Assembly: GCA_021464415.1 (NCBI GenBank)
Contig: CM038466.1
Coordinates: 20,461,017 to 20,525,016, forward strand
Direction of reading: 5' to 3'
Origin: Lonicera japonica
Taxonomy: Eukaryota > Streptophyta > Magnoliopsida > Dipsacales > Caprifoliaceae
Length of the DNA stretch: 64,000 nt
Below are positions 22,958-33,880 of this stretch, in pieces. Every line of letters begins with the position of its first letter. Within the stretch, counting starts at the first letter, position 1. Both the position numbers and the translations under genes were made by a program. The notes beneath the pieces were generated by a model. It was not told the origin of the DNA. It saw only the letters and a list, made by a program, of their open reading frames with translations, and ran no database searches.

Positions 22958-25900
22958 TCAAAGTTCATTGGAATAGAGGCACTCATCCACAAGTTGGCGA
23001 AGGTTCGGATTCTCAAGGGCAGCAGCAACTCTTTCTTTATCGTTCAACTGCTTGTTAACTGCACGCAGAGAGAAGAAGAAAATAAGTTCTTTGCCATAAT
23101 AAAGGGGAGGGCAAAAGATGTGCAGCTAATGAAAACATTTTAGCCTATAGCCAAGAGACACATTTAGCCAGCATGTCCCCTTAATCCTCCATAATACTTA
23201 GGAGACACAATTCCAGGACATGCTTTGAGGACATAGTGATAAACAAATATTTTCATGTAACTTCAAAAACCATTTCCCAACATTCAGGTCAGAAATAGGA
23301 TAAACATGCCAAAGTGACGTGGATAGGAATTCTAGGCTTTTCTGAACTATACCTGAATCTTCATCTGCATGAGATCCAGGAGCTACTTTGATATCCACCT
23401 GTAAAATCGTAGCTTGTGAATATTAAATGGATACGGGATAACTGATTTCATTAATATTATTGCTATTTTTAAACTTGACATATAAAGCACTCTGCCTGGT
23501 CATGTGAGGTGGGGATGGTGTTGGGGAGGGGAAGGGAGGATTACACAAATCAAGCTGACACAAGTAAATCCGACACCAAAGAGCTCGTTTTGTTTGCGGT
23601 GAAATAATTTTCCGTCGCGTGGAGTCGTGGAAATGAAAAATAATCTATTCAGCATTCAACTTTAATTCACTATTTTTCTTCTAAAATTGCATTGTTGTAC
23701 TGTTCATTTATTCATAATTTTATGCCAACAAAAAATTGACCCAAAAAGGTCAGAAGTCTTTTATAATTACAAGATGTAGAGTTGTGGAACAGCTTCTTGT
23801 ATGACCTGAAGAATGTTAATTATAAACACCAGAGGCACAATAATGGCAGAGAGGACTGAACTCTCTCATGAACTCTCTACAACATTATTAGAAATACTTT
23901 CAAGAAATCTTAATGAATATACATGGAAAACTGGACATAACATCTGTTTAAAATGTAATATGAATTAAAAAAAATTACTCCTACTGAAGGAAAGCGTATA
24001 GGAAGTTAACCATTTAGAGACACAAAGTGAAACAGGATAACTTTAACACGCCTTCGATTTCTTTTACAATTCCACATTGATTTTACCAGCTGATACTACT
24101 TATCTACCCATTCGTGCAGAAATTTTGAAAAAATTGATATTTGTACGAAATAATTTTGACCTGACAAAGTGACGTTACAAATTCTATGTAGGTGAGCATA
24201 CAAGCATATTAGCTAAAAAGAACCACAAAATGCCTTTATAGGAATACAATTCTGAACTGACAAGATATTGAATCTTTTAGAAGAATTTCTGAATAGTTAA
24301 AACTGACCTTAAAATGCGGAGGGAAACAATCCTTCAGTTTAACCCTCAGGCATAGCCCGATCACTGTTGCCATGCTACAGTGCTGGATAGTTGGGGTGAA
24401 CATTATCCTAACAAACATTAAAACAGCCTAGTAAGTAGTGCATTGCATAATACCCAGTATTATCTTGAAAAATTAATGTGGTGCCATTATTAATTCCTCA
24501 GAAAACCTCCGGGGATGAATTCTTGGTTTATTTTTTTGTTTTGTTTTTCAGTGGGTGGTGAAGTTGAATACTGATATTAACTGATAAGTTGGGCCATAAC
24601 AAACATAGACAATCCAATATGACCAAGTCATATTAGAGAATCCATTATCACACTAATGCCAACAAGGTCGAACAGACAGACATATTGCAAACCAAACCCG
24701 TCTTCAAAAGAAATATGCTGATGAATTCAGATTAGCTAATATAATATCCATTAGCTGAGAGCGAACCCTTATAATACAGGGATTGTTGTAACAAATAATG
24801 CCAACTCTTAAAAGTGGACACTTATATCAAAGCCATCAGGTACATGTTAGTATGAAAACCACACCCAAGATCTGCGAGAAAAAGCAAAATATTTTTCATA
24901 GTTCAGATACTAATCCGCCAATTTTATCCCAACTCCAACAAAAATATTTTTCGGACTAAAATTCCTAATGTCACACACCCTAGCAAGGATATTTTTTGCT
25001 TTAGGCCGAAGCCCTCACGAGTCACAATTTTGCTTTTCCTAAAAAAGGCTTCTTAATAGAATAACCAGTAACTAATCATATCATATATAGCACATCAGTT
25101 TACCAAACTCGGGTTATGCGGGACGAACTCCCCTAGCGTGCCAAGAACTACAGCCACATAGTGCCCATATGCCACCCTACCGACAATACTAGGGTTGCTA
25201 CAAATAACATTTTTGTTACCCGATTTCTACTGCTCTTTAGACTTTAGCACAGAACATTTTAAGCTCCAAACTTTGTTGAAAACAATAACTGGATTCGATG
25301 TGATTATGTGTCATATTTTATAGTAACTAGTAAGTGTATGGATTACTATTATCATTCGAATCCCCATCTTCATAGCAAATATCGTAACAGTCAACTAATT
25401 AACATATTAAATGAGAATCAACCCATTACTTCAAATAGATTTCTATCAACTAGTTCATTGAACATCAAAAAGGCAAAAGCTACACATTCATTATCTAATC
25501 AGTACCTAGAAGCTGAATAGCAACTATAATAAGAGAAACCGAGTGGAAATTGAAGTTGCAATAAACATCAACTGGTTTATTCAACATTAAAAAGGTAAAA
25601 GTTAAACCCTTTTTTTTAATCATCTATTATGAGAACTAGAATAAGAGAATAAAAAATGGAACTTGAAGTTGGAAAATGAGAAAGGCACTTACAGTATACG
25701 ACCGAGTTTCTCATCAACGGTGACGGACTCCTCCGATAGAACACTGAGCTGCTCTAAGGAATATGGATGCTCCGGATCTCTTATATCTTTCACGAAATTT
25801 ATTGATCGGAGTCAAAGATCACGATCATTTTGAATAATTGAATCATAATCAAATTCGTCACAAATTAGTTTAAGTAGCAGCAGCAGAATAACAAGACAAT

Positions 25901-26413
25901 CAAGTTCAAATAAATAGAGAAGTAATTTAGATTTCAGATTGTAAACTGCTTTGAATCTGATCACTTGAATTAACCAAACCTCCGATCGAATTCAAACTAC
26001 TAAAGAAAATAATAATAACAATAAGCAGGAGGAATTTCAGGTAATTACTAGATAAGTGAGAAAAATGGGGAAAAAAAGAGAACTTCTATAGTGAAGTAAG
26101 TTAAAAATGAGGGAAATAGAAAGAGGTTCACTTTCAGAGTTTCAGATCGTCAATTTAAAAAATAAATATATATATATATATATATTTTACTTTTATTAGT
26201 CTTTTTTTTTTTTTTTTTTTTGGTATTTCAGTAAGACAGAAATGAAATGAGGTGGGGTGGGGTGGGGGAAAAGAATAAAAGGAAGGAAGGAAGGATATCA
26301 TAGATTTCGAGAGGATCAACGGCATCTTCGGTGTGAAGAAGATCTTCAGTGCGAGCGATCCTCTCTTTCTTTGCGTGAACCACTGGGTTTGCATTTATCA
26401 GACCAAGCGTCAT
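22958..26413 (-). CDS. Cytosolic iron-sulfur assembly component 2B / AE7-like (MIP18 family), 155 aa
   Basis: Exons (5' to 3' on -): 26299-26413, 25693-25798, 24308-24407, 23353-23398, 22958-23058. The protein starts [18 protein letters not shown]. It has the MIP18/DUF59 core: [20 protein letters not shown], the [18 protein letters not shown] motif with the family's conserved Cys (residue 84), [13 protein letters not shown], and a C-terminus [19 protein letters not shown] ending [11 protein letters not shown]. Family members work in the cytosolic Fe-S assembly targeting complex with CIA1 and MMS19, passing clusters to DNA-maintenance and other apo-proteins. The length is usual for the family. 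Intron 1 is U12-type (listed separately); the other three are GT-AG. The in-frame sequence upstream of 26413 lacks an ATG, which fixes the start. Confidence 0.92.
24408..25692. other. Intron 2 of the CIA2B gene, with probable inserted DNA
   Basis: It includes a block at about 24970-25210 of different composition (AGGCCGAAGCCCTCACGAG, GCGGGACGAACTCCCCTAGC). This looks inserted, but I found no terminal repeats or target duplication. No coding exon is predicted in it. Confidence 0.4.
25799..26298 (-). other. U12-type intron with AT-AA termini in the CIA2B/AE7-like gene
   Basis: On the (-) strand exon 1 ends ...ATCTATG and the intron begins ATATCCTTCC, the minor-spliceosome 5' splice site consensus. 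Near the 3' end TCTTTGACTCC matches the U12 branch-site consensus. The branch A lies 13 nt before the only exon join that keeps the conserved reading frame (...CAATAA|ATTTCGTG, giving [15 protein letters not shown]). No GT donor occurs near the exon end. The 500-nt intron therefore has AT-AA ends, a rare subclass. Confidence 0.8.
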
Positions 26414-27476
26414 CTTTCTTTCTTTCCTTCCTTCCTTCTCTCTCTCTTTCAGCAAGCTCACGGACTTGACTCATAAAATAAAAGAAAGAACAAGAGTGGT
26501 TACTAATCGCCGCCAGCCGTAATTAGTTTCGCATTTATATTGGCGTATTATTATTAACACAAGACATCTTTTTTAAGTATAAACATAAATATTATCAAAC
26601 GAATTCAAATTTTTTTTTAATTACCAACAATAAAATTAGGAATTGTGTCATACCAATAAATTATTTAACCATTAATTTAATAATAATTATATGCTAATCT
26701 TTTTATATACCTAGCTCTATTAGTTTCTGAAATTTGACTACAAAAGTACAAAACAAATAGAATTCCACTAGTTGATTATCCAAAAAGAAAATTTGCAACC
26801 AAATTTTTAACTCTAAATTTTTTGTATTATACTTTAAATAGTAATGCAACCAAATTTCCCTAGTTGATCATTCAAAAAGAAAAATTGCACCACTCGTCTC
26901 ACTCATACCAACTCCCAATCCTTACATTGGATACAATTTTCACCACATTGAACCTTTCTTTCTTCTCTTTTTTTTTTAAGCGAACTAGATGCAACGATTT
27001 TAATGAGAAATTTTGTTTCTATAATTTTGCATATGAACTTTATGTGTTTAACAAATTTTTTGTCGCAACAAATTTTAAGGGTGAACTTGAAAGCATCGTA
27101 ATTGCATCATCATTTGGGATACATCAACTTAATCTTTGAAAAATAATAATCTTGGCACCGATGACTGAACTTTCTAATATTTAGTACTCCATATGTCAAA
27201 ATTAACAATGGCTCACACGTCTGAAGAAACTACTAATTTCTTAGTAATCCATGCAAAACTTATTGATTCACTTTTCCTGTCTACTGCAAGAATAATAATT
27301 GCAAAGAATCACGCTTACAGTGCCATCAATGCTAAACTACTAAGAATAAAAAATCTACGAATTTACAACATTTCTGATATTAAAAGAAAAGCACACTAAT
27401 TCAAGTGCACGCATCATCTCAAGCTCAATGAAAGATTCTGGGTACAGAAAATAACAAAATGAAACCTTAGTAGTAC
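26414..27476. other. 5' region of the CIA2B gene, then a gene-free stretch
   Basis: 26414-26520 is the probable 5' UTR and promoter of the (-) gene, with CTTTCTTTC and TTCC pyrimidine repeats. From 26520 to 27476 there is AT-rich DNA with short ORFs (26864-27139, 27193-27399) of no recognisable content. Confidence 0.5.
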
Positions 27477-27773
27477 TCATTTGGATTTCTTTCCTTGTTT
27501 CTTCTTAATAACTTCATCAAGGTACATAATACCTTTGCCTTTGTAAACCTCTAGAGGCTTACCACTGCAGACAGCAGCACCCTTTGCTTGTCAATCCCGG
27601 TGCAGCAAACTACATTATGTTTGAAGCAAAACATGCGTACAGCCGGTGGCACTGTTAGTTCTACCTCATGGCTGTATCCCAGTTTAAGGTACAATAGACG
27701 CCCTTTCTGATTTTGCTCTCGCTTTGAATCCCACTCCCATAATCTTAAGAAACCGGAAGAACTTTGCTTCCAT
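27477..27773 (-). pseudogene. Mitochondrial-type ribosomal protein L6 pseudogene, frameshifted
   Basis: On the (-) strand the ATG at 27773 opens MEAKFFRFLKIMGVGFKARA. The frame then shifts at about 27704-27706, where one extra base in the AAAGGG run separates it from RLLYLKLGYSHEVELTVPPA and MFCFKHNVVCCTGIDKQ. A second shift with loss of a few codons at about 27580 leads to KPLEVYKGKGIMYLDEVIKK and KQGKKSK, stop at 27477-27479. The full set of segments matches plant nuclear-encoded L6 of mitochondrial ribosomes (about 100 aa) in order. Two independent frame breaks make it unable to encode L6. The coding part has no intron, so it may be a retrocopy or a decayed ancestral gene. A TATA-bearing repeated leader lies upstream on the same strand at 29.4-29.86 kb. 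Confidence 0.75.
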
Positions 27774-29414
27774 TGTGTTGGTATTTATATTAATCACCTA
27801 AAACTGGAGGAGACTGAAATTTAGAAAATCAAATCAGTCAATTGAAACTTTTTTCACTTTTGAAATATATGATATATGAAACTTCTTGAAGAACACTAAT
27901 ATGTGCTTGTTTCTGCTTTTTTCTTTTTCCACCTGGGAGGAGAACAGAAAGAAGATTGTGAGTGTGATGAGGGGGCATTGGGCGCATAACCACCACCCCT
28001 GCAGAAGTTTGACATGCACAAGAGTTTAAGGTGAAGGCATAATAACGCGAGGTTCCTAGAAGAAAATTCTTCTGTAGATCTTTTTTAGAGAGGAAGAAAG
28101 CCAGTTATGTTGCTAAACTCTTATGAACTTGCAGAAGGAAGGGATAAACAGCTAAGTTTCTAATAGGCCTATATCAGATCCGTATATGTGTATATATATA
28201 TCTTTCCAATTTTCTTCTTGGGGTGAATATCTAGCCTAAGAAACCCCCAACTTTCAGAAAAATATTATTGAGAAACACCATGCCACTAGTCAACAACAAG
28301 AGGCACAAAACCTGACATATGGAGTAAATGAATGAGAGAATGAAGAAAAGAGAGAAGAGCCCGGGGGGGGTGACATGGCCTAGAAAAACCATAAAAGAAC
28401 ACCTAGGGTGCTAGCATAGTGAGATAGGAGTAGAGTTCCCCCACGCCACGCCCAATTAAGTTCAATCCATGGGAACCCCGTTTCCCTTCCCCCCCCCCCC
28501 AATGCTCGACCGCCACGCCATCAGGTGTATCCATGTGCTGGTTATATCAAAAAAGAAAAGAAAAGAGAAGACTCTACCAAACCAATCTGATATTCAGAAG
28601 CCCATATAAATCTTGCTAAAAGTTCGACGAGCCAGACAAGGCGGGAGATGAATATTAAAAAACCAAGCACTGAGCCCATCGTTACACCCCGATAACTAAA
28701 GAATCATCAACACTTTTTGCTCCCCAAAGCAACGATGAAGCTTGAAATCTTAGCTAACAACCAAGAAATTAATTCTATAAATATATGATCTTAAAGTCAC
28801 GGAAGGGTACCAAATTGATCAAGACTTTGGAGTCACACTCCACCATAACTAAGAAATGAAGATTAACACAGCTTTGGACACTTAGAACTGCTATGAAGCA
28901 TAGACGCGACACAAAAATTTTCCAAAATGTAGGACACGACACGTAGAGGAGAGACGTTCTTAATTAATTAATTATATATGCAATAAACATTATAAATGTG
29001 AATTATCAAGTATTAGAGACTATAATTCAATTTCAAAAATGATTTAATGAATCAAACATTTCGTTACTCAAATAATCTGTTTCCAGAATTATAAGGAGCC
29101 ACAGTCCACTTATTACATAGATTTCACATATAGAAACATTTTGTTGTCTCCTTTTCTAGGTCCTCAGTAAATGTCAACAGTACTGTTTCTTATAATTCAA
29201 TTTTGAAAATGATTAAATGAATCAAGCTTTATCAATTATTTCGACATAGCAATTTTGAAATAAATTCAAGTGCTCTGATTAATTTTCAAAATAAATCAAT
29301 TTCAAAAATGATTAGATGAATCAAGCTAGAAAGAGGATAGAGCAAGTCAACATAGGAAATAGAGATAGAAAGAGAGACGGAGATTGAGATAGATATATAT
29401 ATATATAGAGAGAG
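27774..29414. other. Region between the L6 pseudogene and its putative leader
   Basis: No exon is supported. If the leader at 29.4 kb is spliced to the L6 copy, this is a roughly 1.6-kb leader intron. It contains G- and C-homopolymer tracts (about 28364 and 28491) and GA repeats ending at 29416. Confidence 0.4.
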
Positions 29415-29830
29415 AGTAGCATACCTGTGAGAACTCGTCGATGGCTGAGTGTTGGGGCTAGGTTTTACGGGCAAAGAAACAGATGATATGTGTTGGGGCT
29501 AGGTTTTACGGGCAAAGAAACAGATGATATTTGTTAGGTTTTACGGGCAAGAGAGAGAGAGTAGCATACCTGTGAGAACTCGTCGATGCTGGTGAGAAGT
29601 CGTCGATGGCTGAGTGTTGGGGCTAGGTTTTACGGGCAAAGAAACAGATGATATTTGTTGTTAGGTTTAAACAGATGATATTTGTTGGGGCTAGGTTTTA
29701 CGGGCAAAGAAACAGATGATATGTGTTGGGGCTAGGTTTTACGGGCAAAGAAACAGATGATATTTGTTAGGTTTTACGGTTTTACGGGCAAAGAAACAGA
29801 TGATATTTGTTGTTGTTGTTGTTGTTGCTG
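29415..29830 (-). repeat. Tandemly repeated leader exon, about 41-bp core unit, several copies
   Basis: The block GGGGCTAGGTTTTACGGGCA followed by AAGAAACAGATGATAT recurs at about 29454, 29495, 29620, 29689 and 29731, with partial copies at about 29535 and 29772. A longer block that includes GAGAACTCGTCGATGGCTGA and the sequence CATACCTGTGAG is duplicated (29421 and 29567). On the (-) strand this last motif reads CTCACAG|GTATG, a good splice donor, so an exon with its donor appears to have been duplicated. Confidence 0.8.
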
Positions 29831-29845
29831 CCTTGTTGTTGTTGC

Positions 29846-29857
29846 CTTATATATTTT
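29846..29857 (-). promoter_or_regulatory. Putative TATA box for the repeated leader
   Basis: On the (-) strand AAAATATATAAG lies just upstream of the (GTT)n/leader repeat region, in the right place to start a transcript entering the repeats and, further on, the L6 copy. Assigned from sequence only. Confidence 0.4.
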
Positions 29858-29973
29858 TAGTTATTTATAATTTTACCCCTAATAATAAATTATGGGACAC
29901 TTTCCAACACATGTGTCCCTCACGTGTCAGACATTCCGACACTTAGCCTCTAAAAAAGTCTCCATGCATCAGC

Positions 29974-30359
29974 TTATGCCATCTCCAATGGTATTTTCTA
30001 TAAATTCATTTCTATCCTATGTTTCATGGTGCTTTTAATATATTTCTATATTTATTTGGCAATATAATTGTGTAAATAGAAAAGTCTCAAATAAAGTTTC
30101 TTCAATGGTACCATTTCTATCTTACTTGGCATTTATTTAAGAATGAGAGAAAATTAGTAGGTTTCTTATAGCCAATGAGAATGTGCCACGTTACATTGAA
30201 AATTTCTATCACCATTTCTACGTGTATAAATGCTTATAGAAATTCCCTTACACGACTCACCCTCCACCTCATATGGTAATAGCTATAGAAATGATTCCCT
30301 TTTGTCTTTTCTATCATAGAAATTTGCTTCGATAGAAATGACCATTGAAGATGGCCTTA
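29974..30359. mobile_element. Tourist-like MITE with TTA duplication, 380 bp
   Basis: The termini TGCCATCTCCAATGGTAT and, inverted, GGCCATCTTCAATGGTCAT form the inverted repeat. TTA flanks both ends (29974-29976 and 30357-30359). No ORF; the interior has repeated TTTCTATxATAGAAAT-type motifs. Confidence 0.7.
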
Positions 30360-31245
30360 GAAGCCTAGCTTGAAATGCTGCCATCAAAGTTAGAACCAAC
30401 GGAGACTCTGAAGAGAACTAGTAACGGTAACACAATAAACATCAGTTATACACACTGCTCGGTAAGGGCATCTGGATTGCCTTGAAGCCCCAATAAAGAA
30501 AAATCAAATCAATTCGAATTTAAATGATGTTCACTTTCTTTTAACTTCCCTTATTCTTATTTACTGACTTGCCGGTAAAAAAATACACATATATGTGTGT
30601 GTGTATATATACATATCTTATTTATTATAATTTATATTATATTACATATAATATATAGAATCTCATTGGTAGGAAACCCTACAAAGAGACGCTATCAATG
30701 CTGAGATAGGTGTTGTTCCTACGGTCACTAATGTGGAGCAAAAGGATAATACTGGTCATGGGTTGTAGGGTGAAGGTTGTAGACTGAAACCCGATGAAAG
30801 AACTTACAACACTCATTGAATCAATAAAGAAAATCTCCTTGAGCAAGAAGCCGAAATATGATGAAGAAAGGAAGCCATTTCCAAGCATTTTCCTTTACCT
30901 TTTCCTTATACTATCCAAGGGACGAAACATAGACTATGCTATGCAGTGGCAATTCCTAAAACTATGTCTCTCTTTATGCAATATTCGAGTTGTTAGAAAA
31001 CCCCAATCATGGAATAAATTTACATCATTATATAGCACATATTCCCACTAATAATTCAGTCTATATACCTAAACGAACCCAGAAATGATAAGCATAGCAG
31101 ATTAGCACGTAGATATGGTGGGGAAGAGATCTGAAAGAGCAGAATCAAACAGCAGAAGGAGAAATTTTCTTGTTTCAAACCAAATTAATTCTGCTAACCA
31201 GTGAACCCATTCAAGATAAACAAAATGAGAAAAAAAAATTGATGA
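30360..31245. other. Gene-free stretch
   Basis: AT microsatellites lie near 30585-30660. 30660-31050 has more even composition and two short overlapping ORFs but no recognisable domain. Confidence 0.45.
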
Positions 31246-32405
31246 AGGTCGACCATGGAAGCAATCTACTTGTTGCGGCGTTTGATGGAGCAATATCGGA
31301 GGGATCAAAAGGACCTACACATGGTTTTCATTGACTTGGAGAAGGCGTACGATAGGGTACCCAGAGAGATTTTGTGGAAAGCTCTGGAGAAGAAAGGGGT
31401 TAGAATTGCCTATATTCGTGTTATCAAGGACATGTATGAAGGAGCTATGACTAGTGTGAGAACACATAGTGGATCCACAGAAGATTTTCCTATAACTATA
31501 GGACTACACCAAGGTCAGCTTTGAGCCCTTATCTGTTTACCTTGGTCTTAGATGTACTCACGGTACACATTCAAGAGCCAGCACCGCGATGTATGCTGTT
31601 TGCAGATGATATTGTCCTAGTGGGTGAGTCCAGAGAAGAGCTAAATGGAAGGTGGAAACTTGGAGACAAAATTTAGAAGCGCATGGCTTTCGTTTAAGCA
31701 GAAGTAAGACAGAATATATGGAGTGCAAGTTCAGTAAAAGGCGGAGCACTACTAACTTAGAGGTAAAAGTTGGGGACAATGTCATACCACAAGTTACTCG
31801 TTTAAGTATCTTGGATCCATTATACAAGAAGATGGGGGATGAGGGAGATGTAAACCACCGGATTCAAGCAGGATGGTTGAAATGGAGGAAAGCTTCGGGT
31901 GTGTTATGTGATAAAAAGGTACCACTCAAGTTAAAAGGAAAATTCTATCGTACCGCGGTTAGACCAGCGATGTTGTATGGGACTGAGTGTTGGGCGGTCA
32001 AAAGCCAACACGAGAATAAACTAAGTGTAGCTGAGATGAGAATGTTGAGATGGATGAGTGGCAAGACTAGGAAAGATAAGATCAGGAATGTTACCATCAG
32101 AGAGGGAGTTGGGGTGGCACCTATTCCAGAAAAGATGGTTGAATCTCGACTTAGATGGTTTGGGCATGTATGGAGGAGACCTGTAGATGCCGTGGTAAGG
32201 AGAGTTGATCATATGGAGGGAAGCCTGGTTGTTAGAGGCAGAGGAAGACCTAGAAAAACTATAGGTGAAACTATTAAGAAGGATTTAGAGGTGAATGGTT
32301 TCACTATAGATATGATTCACGACAGACCACTATGGCGTCGTTTGATCCATGTAGCCAACCCCACCTAGTGGGATAAAGGCTTGTTGTTGTTGTTGTTGTT
32401 GTTGA
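31246..32405 (+). mobile_element. 5'-truncated, frameshifted RTE-type LINE with (TTG)n tail
   Basis: Reverse-transcriptase sequence begins abruptly inside the RT domain ([14 protein letters not shown], then [20 protein letters not shown]). A one-base loss at about 31515 breaks the frame before [12 protein letters not shown] and the catalytic FADD motif (about 31599-31610). Another loss at about 31648 precedes [20 protein letters not shown] third disturbance falls near 31803. The C-terminal part (MLRWMSGKTRKDKIRN, ESRLRWFGHVWRRP, WRRLIHVANPT) and a 3' end in a (TTG)n tail are typical of plant RTE-clade LINEs. It cannot encode an active enzyme. No clear target duplication was found. Confidence 0.85.
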
Positions 32406-33880
32406 AGATTAGAGAAAAGAACACAAAACAAAAAATCCAATCTTTAACAAATTATATGCATTCCACACAAAATTAGGCATTCCACATAGATAGATTCACT
32501 TAATTATGAATATTCAATTTGAGGGTTTAGAATAGAATGAAGTGGAGGTGGTAACCTAGAGATGAGAGGCCGCGGAGATGAAGGAACGTGGAGGTGAGGT
32601 GGAAGGCGGCGGTGCGTGGAGATGGTGGAAGTGTTATGTGTGGAGAATGGAGATGGTGGGTGGAGATCTCAGAAAGAGGGGAGAAAAGTTAGGGCTAAAT
32701 GTTGGGTTTGGTTTGGTTAAGCACTTAAACTTAAACCGGTGTTCCGCATATGAAAGCCAAAATCGTACTGTTTGAGAGTTAGTTATTAATTTTAATCAAT
32801 TTGGTTTGATTCGATTTTATTTTTTATTTGATTCAGCTTTTTTAGTTTGGTTTTTAGTTTTTGGTCAAAATTTAATCCTAATTTTATATAAATATACTTC
32901 TCATTTATTTCACTATATTATTAGATGTATATACTTATTGCATCTAATTGTTAGAAATATGAAATAAATTTTTGAAATTTTGAATAAACTTTTTCAACAC
33001 AAATAGTTTTTCAGTTCTCATCTATTATTGTTTTCTTGATTCTATGTATTGTACATAAAAACTTTTGTTAATAAAAATTTCATTATTTTTATAATAGTTA
33101 TAATTATTTTTAAATTATAATTACTTATATAATTAAGTCATACAAAATCTGTTCGTTACACAGATTGTAAACTCATTTCTCTAATAATTGGGTGGAAATT
33201 GGACAGATGAACTAAATGGACACAATCAGGTAGGCCTAATTAGTTAACTAATTGATACATAAACAATAATTCTACTCCAATTTTCTTACATCCTCGTTGA
33301 GCAAAATTTTATTACATCTACTGTTTAGAATTTCAAACTACCCCTAGTAGAATTTTAGCCCCATTCACGTATATATACTCCATCAAATGTCACGCTTTTC
33401 TTTTAGGTATATCATAATGAAGAGTACCATTTTTTTATAACAATATAATCAATGTACAATCTCACTTATAAATAAGTGGCATTATAGACCATTGGTGTTC
33501 TTAATGCGCTGTGGTTTAGAGATCTTCATAAATTGCACGTTGTATGCTATTCGTTTTACAATAACTATGCACAATACATATCTCGGCCTAATGTTTTATA
33601 TGTTTATGCATGAAAAGGTTGCTGAATATTGCACGATGAATCGGTACCATCATAATACTCCGGATTGTAACAGAGAACAACGCCCAGTTTGAATCAGGAT
33701 CGACCTTGATCCGTCTCCACTGCCATTAGTCAAAAATCACTACATTTTGTCATATTTTCAAAATAAATTTCATATTCAGATAAATGGATTGGAGGTTAAA
33801 AATCTAATCTATTGACATGGTTAATTTTTTTGACAGAATATCTCTCTCTAGTCCAAGTTGGTGTCATCAGAACGAATGCA
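32406..33880. other. Gene-free stretch and 3' flank of the Maf gene
   Basis: 32540-32700 is G-rich (GGTGGAGATGGTGG-like). 32700-32880 has the GGTTTGGTT/TTGATTCGATTT composition of hAT-like element interiors. No complete element or gene is defined. Confidence 0.45.

Noticed and set aside
24970..25210. Possible coding insertion in CIA2B intron 2
   Set aside because: Composition differs from the rest of the intron but there is no ORF, terminal repeat or recognisable domain.
26228..26461. Longer CIA2B N-terminus beginning upstream of 26413
   Set aside because: The upstream codons have no ATG start and are a purine-repeat translation; the family start fits [10 protein letters not shown].
31558..31827. 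89-codon (-) ORF
   Set aside because: Antisense to the LINE reverse-transcriptase sequence.
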